In this document: piece by piece, positions 1 through 5,279 of the stretch
How positions within the stretch are numbered: position 1 is the stretch's first letter
Layout of the letters: each line of letters begins with the position of its first letter
DNA from: Draconibacterium orientale
Lineage (GTDB): Bacteria > Bacteroidota > Bacteroidia > Bacteroidales > JAADGE01
Direction of reading: 5' to 3'
Length of the DNA: 7,808 nucleotides
NCBI GenBank assembly: GCA_020718265.1
Contig: DYSM01000130.1
Location: forward strand, 1 to 7,808
Program-made: the position numbers and the translations under genes
The notes under the pieces: model-generated
Databases searched by the model: none
Seen by the model: only the letters and a program-made list of their open reading frames with translations
Told to the model about the DNA's origin: nothing

Positions 1-114
1 TATCAGTAATTTAACTTTACAAACTTTCAACTTTATGACTTTTTATACTGAACTTTTTTTTGAAACAAAACATGCAAATTTATCGAAATGGTGCAATATA
101 TATGCAAAACATAT
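1..114. other. AT-rich intergenic leader with short repeats
   Basis: No gene is visible here. The first 60 bases carry five copies of ACTTT (starting at 14, 23, 30, 38 and 52) at irregular spacing. This looks like low-complexity intergenic DNA. Further in, the motif TGCAA recurs in direct orientation at 73, 92 and 103. The end of whatever gene lies upstream is not in the window, and I see no intrinsic terminator hairpin. Confidence 0.5.
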
Positions 115-124
115 TACTTTTGCA
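103..124. repeat. 7-bp inverted repeat overlapping the -7 box
   Basis: TGCAAAA (103-109) and TTTTGCA (118-124) are perfect reverse complements separated by 8 bases. The right arm contains the TTTG of the -7 element, so a protein bound here would compete with RNA polymerase. It could equally be a chance match in AT-rich DNA. Extra direct copies of TGCAA at 73-77 and 92-96 make an operator slightly more plausible. Confidence 0.35.
115..122 (+). promoter_or_regulatory. Bacteroidota -7 promoter element for the methyltransferase
   Basis: TACTTTTG matches the sigma-ABfr -7 consensus TAnnTTTG exactly. It would place transcription start near 128-130, giving a leader of roughly 20 bases before the ATG at 151. 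No convincing TTG/TTTG -33 element is seen 19-21 bases upstream; GTG at 91-93 is the nearest candidate. The bases after the box (TTTGCAGAAAA, 119-129) are repeated exactly at the second promoter (905-915), which supports a shared promoter class. Confidence 0.6.
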
Positions 125-150
125 GAAAATTTTCCGAAAACGTTTGAAAT

Positions 151-858
151 ATGCAAAAAGGGCGATTATTTCTCATCCCGCACACGCTGGGCGAAACTGC
201 TGTGAGCGATGTTATTCCGCAAGGTGTGGTTGATATTGCCGGCAATTTGTCCGTTTTTATTGTCGAAAATATCAGAACAGCGCGCCGATTTATTCGAAAA
301 ATGCACGCCGAAAAAAATATTGACGAACTGAAATTTTTGGAACTCAACAAGCACACTTCGCCTGAAGAGATTTCCGAATATTTGAACGCAGCCGAACAGG
401 GTTTGGACATTGGATTGATGTCGGAAGCCGGAAATCCGGGTATTGCCGACCCGGGCGCATCGGTTGCGGAACTTGCGCACAGAAAAGGCATTAGGGTGGT
501 TCCGCTTGCAGGTCCGTCGTCAATTTTGATGGCTCTTATTGCGTCGGGTTTGAACGGGCAAAATTTTGCGTTCAACGGCTACTTACCTATCGATAATGAG
601 GAACGTATCAAAAAAATAAAGCATCTGGAATTGCGTTCAAAAACCGAAAAACAAAGTCAGATTTTCATGGAAACACCTTTTCGGAACAATCAACTGACGG
701 AAACGCTGCTGAAAATGCTGCAAAGTTCCACAAAATTATGTATTGCCGCCGACATTTCGACTGACACGGAATTCATTCAAACAAAACAAGTTACGGTTTG
801 GAAGATGTCGCTGCCCGATTTGCATAAACGCCCGACAATTTTCATCCTTCTGGCATAG
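151..858 (+). CDS. RsmI-like SAM-dependent methyltransferase (tetrapyrrole methylase fold)
   Basis: A 235-residue protein of the tetrapyrrole/YraL-type methylase superfamily. RsmI of this family 2'-O-methylates C1402 of 16S rRNA using S-adenosylmethionine. Visible family blocks are an N-terminal beta strand plus loop (RLFLIPHTLGE, residues 5-15), the SEAGNPGIADPG block (residues 91-102) equivalent to the RsmI SDAGTP..DPG motif, and the VVPLAGPSS block (about 116-124). The protein lacks the C-terminal extension of enterobacterial RsmI, as is usual for short Bacteroidota forms. The PTPIGN loop typical of true RsmI is replaced by PHTLGE, so this may be the divergent paralogue annotated only as a SAM-dependent methyltransferase, with an uncertain target. 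The ATG at 151 is chosen because the first residues (MQKGRLFLIP) align with the family start and lie just after a good promoter. No Shine-Dalgarno is seen. The fold assignment is strong and the substrate is inferred. Confidence 0.88.
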   Translation: MQKGRLFLIPHTLGETAVSDVIPQGVVDIAGNLSVFIVENIRTARRFIRKMHAEKNIDELKFLELNKHTSPEEISEYLNAAEQGLDIGLMSEAGNPGIADPGASVAELAHRKGIRVVPLAGPSSILMALIASGLNGQNFAFNGYLPIDNEERIKKIKHLELRSKTEKQSQIFMETPFRNNQLTETLLKMLQSSTKLCIAADISTDTEFIQTKQVTVWKMSLPDLHKRPTIFILLA

Positions 859-900
859 TTCTTTTTCGCTAAAAATTAGCACGTACATTTACATTTATTC

Positions 901-908
901 TATCTTTG
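901..908 (+). promoter_or_regulatory. Bacteroidota -7 promoter element for the acyltransferase
   Basis: TATCTTTG fits TAnnTTTG and is followed by CAGAAAA, the same bases as in the promoter at 115-122. A weak TTAG at 876-879, 21 bases upstream, is the best -33 candidate. Transcription would start near 914, about 12 bases before the GTG at 926. This excludes ATG 743 as the translation start and supports the GTG. Confidence 0.6.
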
Positions 909-925
909 CAGAAAAATTTAAGACG

Positions 926-2077
926 GTGGACATAAATCATCAAAAATTCGACAAGATTCGCTCGTTTCACGACAGCGAGGTTAAGGCTACTTTACAAAAA
1001 CTCAGAGAAAATGCCTTTTTCCTGAAAATTATCGCAAAACTTTTTCCGAATGCAGATGTATCGCCGTTTGTTGCCGGATTACTGAATATTAACACCATCT
1101 CGGAATTTCAATCCAAAATAATTTCGCAATTTACAAAACGAATTATCCGCGATTCTATTAAAAAATTAACATATTCCGGACTGGGAAATTTAGACCCCAA
1201 AAAAGCATATCTGTTCATTTCCACACACCGCGACATTGTTCTGGATTCTGCGCTTTTGAACGACACGCTGCTTTCCAACGGGTTCGGCACAACGGAAATT
1301 GCAATCGGCGGAAATTTGCTCATTTACGATTGGATTGAAACGATTGTAAAACTGAATCGCTCTTTCATCGTACGCCGCGATTTGCATGGCAAAGAGATGC
1401 TTTTTGCATCGCAAACCTTGTCGGAATATATTCGCAAAAAAATTGAACTCGAAAACACATCAGTTTGGATTGCGCACCGCGAAGGCAGAACCAAAGACGG
1501 AAACGATGCTACACAAACCGCTTTACTCAAAATGTTGAATATGAGCGGACAAGCTGACTTGATTTCTAATTTTTCCAATCTGAACATTGTTCCGTTGTCG
1601 ATTTCTTATGAATTTGAAACGTGTATATCTCATAAAATCAAAGAGATATATGCCAAACGTAACGGAATACCATATCAAAAAACTAAAGAAGACGATTTGC
1701 AGAGTATGGGCGAAGGCATTTTTGGAAAAAAAGGCGAAGTGCACATCCATTTCGGCAAACCGCTCTCGGACGAATTGCAGCCGCTTAACGACATACACAA
1801 ACCAAACGACAGGTTTGATGCTTTGAAGCAAATTATTGATAATCAATTACATAGAAATTATTATCTGACGGAAGGAAACTACATCGGACACGATTTATTT
1901 TACAATAAAACCGACTTCTTTCAGCAAGGAAAATACAACAGAGCACAATTAGAAAAATTTACAAATGTAGGGCGCGAAAAAACCGCAGGCGTTGAAGGAA
2001 ATAAAGACGAATTGTTCGATATCTTTTGTGAAATTTACGCCATGCCGCTCGAAAATAAACTCAAATTAGGAATTTAA
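926..2077 (+). CDS. PlsB/PlsC-type acyltransferase, GTG start
   Basis: A 383-residue protein of the glycerolphosphate/lysophosphatidate acyltransferase superfamily, expected to move an acyl chain onto a lyso-phospholipid precursor at the inner face of the cytoplasmic membrane. Motif blocks appear in order: the catalytic histidine in THRDIVLD (H101, D107), the phosphate-contact block NRSFIVRRD (residues 144-152), and REGRTKDG (185-192), the counterpart of the FPEGxRS block. The spacing in the first block is H-x5-D rather than the canonical H-x4-D; I recall HRDI(V/T)LDSA from other Bacteroidota proteins, so it is probably a lineage variant and not a defect. The reading frame is open back to 743, but that would overlap the methyltransferase and cross the promoter at 901-908. 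GTG 926 gives an N-terminus (DINHQKFDKIRSFHDSEV) like family members, and the next in-frame Met is more than 150 residues downstream. The transaldolase gene follows after 31 bases, so co-transcription is likely. The exact lipid substrate is not determinable. Confidence 0.85.
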   Translation: MDINHQKFDKIRSFHDSEVKATLQKLRENAFFLKIIAKLFPNADVSPFVAGLLNINTISEFQSKIISQFTKRIIRDSIKKLTYSGLGNLDPKKAYLFISTHRDIVLDSALLNDTLLSNGFGTTEIAIGGNLLIYDWIETIVKLNRSFIVRRDLHGKEMLFASQTLSEYIRKKIELENTSVWIAHREGRTKDGNDATQTALLKMLNMSGQADLISNFSNLNIVPLSISYEFETCISHKIKEIYAKRNGIPYQKTKEDDLQSMGEGIFGKKGEVHIHFGKPLSDELQPLNDIHKPNDRFDALKQIIDNQLHRNYYLTEGNYIGHDLFYNKTDFFQQGKYNRAQLEKFTNVGREKTAGVEGNKDELFDIFCEIYAMPLENKLKLGI

Positions 2078-2108
2078 TCACAAATTATTTACACAATACA
2101 AAATCATC

Positions 2109-2765
2109 ATGAAATTTTTTATCGATACTGCCAATTTGGCACAAATCAAAGAAGCGCAAGCCCTTGGCGTACTCGACGGAGTTACTACAAATCCGTCGCT
2201 CATGGCAAAAGAAGGCATTAAAGGACAAGAAAATATCCTGAACCACTACAAAACCATCTGCGAAATTGTGGACGGCGATGTGAGTGCCGAAGTGATTGCT
2301 ACGGATTACGAAAACATGGTAAAAGAAGGCGAAATTCTTGCGGCATTGCATCCGCAAATCGTTGTAAAAGTGCCGATTACTAAAGACGGTATCAAAGCTA
2401 TTAAATACTTTACGAACAAAGGTATTCGCACAAACTGCACGCTCGTATTTTCGGTCGGACAGGCTTTGCTTGCCGCAAAAGCCGGCGCGTCGTACGTGTC
2501 GCCGTTTGTTGGTCGATTAGACGATATTGCATCGGACGGCATCGAACTCGTTGCACAAATTGTTGAAATGTATGGCTTCTATGGTTATGATACTGAGGTA
2601 CTTGCAGCTTCCATACGCAGCACGCAACACATTATTCAATGCGCACAAGCCGGAGCCGATGTCATCACATCGCCGCTCGAACCGATTTTAGGCTTGCTCA
2701 AACATCCGCTGACCGATTCCGGTTTGGAAAAATTTCTTGCCGACTATAAAAAAGTAAACGGCTAA
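2109..2765 (+). CDS. tal: Transaldolase, small (type 3B/TalC) form
   Basis: A 218-residue single-domain alpha/beta-barrel enzyme of the small transaldolase / fructose-6-phosphate aldolase family. It moves a dihydroxyacetone unit between sugar phosphates in the non-oxidative pentose phosphate pathway, in the cytoplasm. The signature DGVTTNPSL is at residues 23-31. The Schiff-base lysine is K87 in VVKVPIT and a conserved serine is S168 in LAASIRS. Two positions separate transaldolases from E. coli FsaA-type aldolases: E61 (FsaA has Gln59) and F133 in SPFVGRLDD (FsaA has Tyr131). Both residues here are the transaldolase type, so I favour transaldolase although such genes are often annotated fsa. 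The ATG at 2109 matches the usual family N-terminus (MKFFIDTAN). No promoter is evident in the 31-base gap from the acyltransferase, so read-through from 901-908 is likely. Confidence 0.93.
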   Translation: MKFFIDTANLAQIKEAQALGVLDGVTTNPSLMAKEGIKGQENILNHYKTICEIVDGDVSAEVIATDYENMVKEGEILAALHPQIVVKVPITKDGIKAIKYFTNKGIRTNCTLVFSVGQALLAAKAGASYVSPFVGRLDDIASDGIELVAQIVEMYGFYGYDTEVLAASIRSTQHIIQCAQAGADVITSPLEPILGLLKHPLTDSGLEKFLADYKKVNG

Positions 2766-2783
2766 AAAAAAATGGCAACGTTT

Positions 2784-2826
2784 GAATGAATTATCAAAAA
2801 TAAAGTTTATCTTTGGTAGTTCATTC
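2784..2826. repeat. 15-bp imperfect inverted repeat over the promoter core
   Basis: The left arm GAATGAATTATCAAA (2784-2798) and right arm TTTGGTAGTTCATTC (2812-2826) are complementary at 13 of 15 positions. The two exceptions (2791/2819 and 2794/2816) are T-G pairs, so a + strand transcript could pair along all 15 positions around a 13-base loop. The right arm covers the TTTG of the -7 box and the predicted start site; the left arm touches the possible -33 element. It may be a repressor operator, or a transcript-end hairpin for the transaldolase unit, although no T-run follows the right arm. Confidence 0.5.
2808..2815 (+). promoter_or_regulatory. Bacteroidota promoter for the first GNAT gene
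   Basis: TATCTTTG (2808-2815) matches TAnnTTTG. A TTTG at 2781-2784 could act as the -33 element but with a 23-base spacer, slightly longer than the usual 19-21. The predicted transcription start is near 2822, about 30 bases before ATG 2852. The -7 box lies within a long inverted repeat (2784-2826), described separately. Confidence 0.6.
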
Positions 2827-2851
2827 TTAAACACTTAAAAATCAGAATCTC

Positions 2852-3295
2852 ATGTTAGAATCTTCAATGTCCGTTCAGGAAATTAGCTTGCAATCCGGCG
2901 ACTATAAAGCAGCCCTCGACATACGCGAACGCGTTTTGCGCAAACCGCTCGGCATGACGTTTACCGACCAAGACTTGGCGGAAGACCAAAACGACATACA
3001 CTTCGTAATCAAAGATGCCGGAGTTGTAGCCGGAACCGTAGTTATGAAACCCATGAGCGACGGCAATTGGCGTCTGAGACAGCTCGCTGTTGAGCCCAAA
3101 TATCAAGGTCAAAATATCGGCGGATTTCTGACACGCCACTGCGAAGGTTATGCACGCAGCAAAGGTGCTAAAAAAATAGTTTTGCATTCTCGTCTTAACG
3201 TTGTAAAATTCTATCAAGCAATGAATTACATAACTATTGGCGAAGAATTTTACGAAGTCGGAATCCCACATTTTAAAATGGAAAAAACCTTGTAA
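2852..3295 (+). CDS. GNAT-family N-acetyltransferase (ElaA-like)
   Basis: A 147-residue single-domain GNAT protein, expected to transfer acetyl from acetyl-CoA to an amine in the cytoplasm; the acceptor is unknown. Visible features are IRERVLRKPLGM (residues 24-35), the strand FVIKDAGVVAGTVVMKP (51-67), motif A with strand RQLAVEP and loop YQGQNIGGFL (84-93), helix CEGYARSKGAK, FYQAMNY (120-126) and a C-terminal GEEFYEVGIPHFKMEK block like that of the ElaA group. The loop normally reads Q/R-x-x-G-x-G/A; here it is Q85-x-x-N88-x-G90, so the first glycine is Asn. There is no signal peptide. The ATG at 2852 is used; Met6 (2867) is an equally possible start because the fold begins only around residue 8. 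The gene has its own promoter and is closed by the terminator at 3332-3361, so it is probably monocistronic. A diverged paralogue lies directly downstream. Confidence 0.88.
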   Translation: MLESSMSVQEISLQSGDYKAALDIRERVLRKPLGMTFTDQDLAEDQNDIHFVIKDAGVVAGTVVMKPMSDGNWRLRQLAVEPKYQGQNIGGFLTRHCEGYARSKGAKKIVLHSRLNVVKFYQAMNYITIGEEFYEVGIPHFKMEKTL

Positions 3296-3311
3296 TAAAA
3301 CACTTCTTTTT

Positions 3312-3325
3312 TCGTTGTACAACGA
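3312..3325. repeat. 14-bp perfect palindrome
   Basis: TCGTTGTACAACGA reads the same on both strands. It lies 17 bases after the stop of the first GNAT gene and 6 bases before the terminator stem. It could be a dimeric-regulator site, or in RNA a small 5-bp stem with a GUAC tetraloop. The perfect symmetry and its GC content, higher than its surroundings, are the only evidence. Confidence 0.4.
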
Positions 3326-3331
3326 TATTAT

Positions 3332-3361
3332 AAAGCATTTGCGATTTCAAATGCTTTTTTT
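3332..3361 (+). terminator. Intrinsic (Rho-independent) terminator
   Basis: AAAGCATTTG (3332-3341) pairs perfectly with CAAATGCTTT (3348-3357) around the 6-base loop CGATTT, and the right arm runs into a stretch of seven T (3355-3361). It ends the transcript of the first GNAT gene 36 bases after its stop and separates it from the second GNAT gene. The A-run before the left arm is short, so it acts mainly on the + strand. Confidence 0.85.
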
Positions 3362-3396
3362 AGATACAGTCATTTTTTTCTTAAAAAATTTCAAAG
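3362..3396. other. Short T-rich leader of the second GNAT gene
   Basis: This stretch sits between the terminator and ATG 3397. It must hold the promoter if the second GNAT gene is transcribed independently, but I find no TAnnTTTG match. Either the promoter is of a non-consensus type or expression depends on read-through of the terminator. No Shine-Dalgarno is present. Confidence 0.35.
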
Positions 3397-4008
3397 ATGA
3401 AGAAAATCAAAGTGTTAGCAAGTCTCGCAGCAATTTTGTTGTTTGCAAATTTCGTAGTTTTAGATTCAAATCCCCGTTTGAAACCCATTTTTCAAACCGA
3501 TGACACCATTAAAGTTCTGCCTGCAACCGATGCCGGAATAAAATTTGGTTCAGGAACGGATATTGAAAAAGCATTGACAATCAGTGAAATAACCCAACAG
3601 TCAGTAGATTTTAAAACAGCACAACACATTCGAGAACAAGCACTCGAATCGGCATACAACATCACAATTGCCGAAACAGACTTGGCAGACGACTCGACAA
3701 CTATACAATTTGTAATTAAAGATGCCGAGAAAATTATCGGAAGCATGGGCTTGAAACCCGCAAAAAGTGACGGCGTTTGGCACATAAACCACATCGCAGT
3801 AGATCCGGCATACCAAGGACAAAATATAAACGGTTTTCTGATTCGGTATTGCGAAGGCTACGCTCGAACCAAAAATGGCTTGAAAATCAGCCATATCGCA
3901 CGCATGAGTGCTATCGGATTTTACGAAAAAATCGGATTTAGCACCATCGGCGAAGAATTTTACAAATACGGAGCACCTCACGTTCAAATTGAAAAACTTC
4001 TTAATTAA
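3397..4008 (+). CDS. GNAT-like protein with hydrophobic N-terminal leader
   Basis: A 203-residue protein. Residues 1-25 form a lysine-rich start (MKKIK) and a hydrophobic stretch (VLASLAAILLFANFVVL), which reads as a signal peptide or membrane anchor; there is no lipobox cysteine and no clear AxA cleavage site. Residues 26-61 are a polar linker. Residues 62-203 are a GNAT domain paralogous to the upstream gene, sharing FVIKDA, YQGQNI, CEGYAR and GEEFY blocks and, by eye, roughly half of all positions. The acetyl-CoA loop reads Q140-G-Q-N143-I-N145-G: both glycine positions of Q/R-x-x-G-x-G/A are Asn, so cofactor binding is doubtful. The only in-frame Met between 3397 and the middle of the domain is M117, inside the fold, so the leader is very likely real. 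Acetyl-CoA is not expected in the periplasm, which raises the possibility of a cytoplasm-facing anchored enzyme or an exported non-enzyme. The thioredoxin-like gene begins 4 bases after its stop. GNAT fold is confident; function is unknown. Confidence 0.8.
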   Translation: MKKIKVLASLAAILLFANFVVLDSNPRLKPIFQTDDTIKVLPATDAGIKFGSGTDIEKALTISEITQQSVDFKTAQHIREQALESAYNITIAETDLADDSTTIQFVIKDAEKIIGSMGLKPAKSDGVWHINHIAVDPAYQGQNINGFLIRYCEGYARTKNGLKISHIARMSAIGFYEKIGFSTIGEEFYKYGAPHVQIEKLLN

Positions 4009-4012
4009 GATA

Positions 4013-4354
4013 ATGATAATCAATACGATAACAACAATAGAAGAATTTAACAAAATTATTGAAACTGACGATGCCGCACTGTTCTATTTTTCGCATGAGC
4101 AGTGCAATGTTTGTAAAGTTTTGAAACCCAAAGTTGCCGATCTTTTGGAATCCGATTTTCCAAAAATTAACATGTATTTTGCCGACACGGTACTGTCGCC
4201 CGAAATTGCAGGACAGAACAGCGTTTTTGCCGTGCCTACAATGCTCGTGTTTTTTGGCGGACGCGAATACATTCGCAAAAGTCGAAACATCGGATTGCAC
4301 GAACTGGAGGACGCATTACAACGCCCTTACGAACTCATTTTTCAACAAACTTGA
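4013..4354 (+). CDS. Thioredoxin-like protein, CNVC active site
   Basis: A 113-residue thioredoxin-fold protein. It has an N-terminal helix (TTIEEFNKIIETDD), a strand (AALFYFS), a redox pair C31-N-V-C34 followed by the conserved kink proline P39, and the cis-proline loop FAVPTMLVFFGG (P75). These are the elements of a dithiol oxidoreductase, but the WCGPC signature is replaced by QCNVC, so its redox potential and partner cannot be guessed from classical thioredoxin. There is no signal peptide, so it should be cytoplasmic. The frame is open upstream to an ATG at 3908, but that would overlap the GNAT gene by about 100 bases; ATG 4013, 4 bases after that gene's stop, gives the normal thioredoxin length. 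The tight spacing indicates co-transcription with the leader-bearing GNAT protein. Confidence 0.85.
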   Translation: MIINTITTIEEFNKIIETDDAALFYFSHEQCNVCKVLKPKVADLLESDFPKINMYFADTVLSPEIAGQNSVFAVPTMLVFFGGREYIRKSRNIGLHELEDALQRPYELIFQQT

Positions 4355-4382
4355 CAGTCGGACACGTACGGCACATATTTTG
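4351..4382 (+). promoter_or_regulatory. Possible weak promoter before the 70-residue gene
   Basis: TTGACA (4351-4356) and TATTTTG (4376-4382) are separated by 19 bases. The second box is one base short of TAnnTTTG. It is positioned to start transcription roughly 25 bases before ATG 4414, so it could supply the small gene, lptC and lon independently of the genes upstream. The match is imperfect and may be chance. Confidence 0.25.
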
Positions 4383-4413
4383 AATAAGCATCGTTACAAA
4401 AAACCGACAAATC

Positions 4414-4626
4414 ATGGCACAAAAAGTTGAATTATTCGAAGAAAGCCCTATGCTTGGCGGCTTTGCACTCGCCGTGCGCGACGATTGGAACTACAAAATA
4501 AAACGCGTACACATCACAGAAGACGAAAAAAAAGCCTATATTGCCGAATTTGGCGAAGAAATTCTGACTTACAACCGCTTTTTTGAATGGTGGATGAGCT
4601 ATAAACTTGCAAATAACAAAGTATGA
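4414..4626 (+). CDS. Conserved-looking small protein of unknown function
   Basis: A 70-residue protein I do not recognise. It is soluble-looking and highly charged in the middle (ITEDEKKAYIAEFGEE), with an aromatic C-terminal patch (NRFFEWWMSYKL). It has no cysteine pair, signal peptide or membrane segment. Its stop overlaps the start of lptC in an ATGA (4623-4626), the arrangement typical of translationally coupled operon partners. The codon usage resembles its neighbours and the ATG is preceded by an A-rich leader. The tight coupling is the main reason to believe it is a real gene. A role linked to LPS export would be guesswork. Confidence 0.75.
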   Translation: MAQKVELFEESPMLGGFALAVRDDWNYKIKRVHITEDEKKAYIAEFGEEILTYNRFFEWWMSYKLANNKV

Positions 4627-5210
4627 AACTTCAATATAAATTTCTGTTTTTCATTATTTTATATATCTCAATTTTAACTGCTTGTAAAACGGATATGAAC
4701 GAAGTTGCCGTTTTTTCGGCAGAAGATAACAGTCCTGATTTATATGCACGGACGTATGAAACCAACTATTCGACTAACGCCAAACGTGCTGCAAAATTAA
4801 GCGCGCCGTCGGTAAAAAAATACTTGACAGAAGACCCTTATTTTGAATTTGATGAAGGCATTACTCTACTTTTTTATGATGAAAATAAAAATGTAAAAAC
4901 CAAAATCACAGCAAATTACGCCATTTTTTTTGAAGAAAAAGAACTCGGCAAAGCCTCCGGCGATGTTGTGATTACAAACGCTGACAGCACGGTTTTGCGC
5001 ACCGAAGAAATTTTTATCGACCAAAAGGGCGATAAAATTTATTCCAAGCAATTTGTAAAAATCAATGAATCAAGTGGTTATGAAATCGTAGGAAAACAAG
5101 GTTTTGAGTCGAATTTAGATTTTACGATATATAAATTTTGGAAATCTGTCGGTGTAATTCCGTTTGAAGGCGAATTTGAAGATTTCGGCGAAATGCAACC
5201 CAAAAAATAA
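4623..5210 (+). CDS. lptC: LptC, LPS-transport periplasmic component (lipoprotein type)
   Basis: A 195-residue protein matching the LptC/YrbK family, which accepts lipopolysaccharide from the LptB2FG transporter at the inner membrane and passes it to LptA. The N-terminus MKLQYKFLFFIILYISILTACK is a lipoprotein signal with lipobox L18-T-A-C21, so the mature protein should be tethered by a lipidated C21; E. coli LptC instead keeps an uncleaved membrane helix. The body contains the repeating beta-strand pattern of the Lpt (OstA-like) fold: LSAPSVKKYL, YFEFDEGITLLFYDENKN, TKITANYAIFFEEKE, LGKASGDVVITNADSTVLRTEEIFID and IYSKQFVKI, up to GVIPFEGEFEDFGEM. It overlaps the preceding small gene by 4 bases and is followed 69 bases later by lon. 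Family assignment rests on the strand pattern and the xGxVxxxxxDGxxLxTExL-type block (around residues 112-135). Confidence 0.85.
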   Translation: MKLQYKFLFFIILYISILTACKTDMNEVAVFSAEDNSPDLYARTYETNYSTNAKRAAKLSAPSVKKYLTEDPYFEFDEGITLLFYDENKNVKTKITANYAIFFEEKELGKASGDVVITNADSTVLRTEEIFIDQKGDKIYSKQFVKINESSGYEIVGKQGFESNLDFTIYKFWKSVGVIPFEGEFEDFGEMQPKK

Positions 5211-5279
5211 CCTGACAAAATTGCAGATTCTCTGCTCCGGCATAAGAGTTGCCAACTAATATCTGAAAAAAATATCTCC
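5211..5279. other. lptC-lon intergenic leader
   Basis: No TAnnTTTG promoter, CIRCE element or strong terminator is visible. A small inverted repeat GCAGA-TTC-TCTGC lies at 5223-5235, too short and without a T-run to be a terminator. The nearest promoter-like arrangement is TTG (5221-5223) with TAAGAGTTG (5243-5251), which does not fit the consensus. lon may therefore be transcribed by read-through or by an alternative, for example heat-shock, promoter I cannot recognise. Confidence 0.35.
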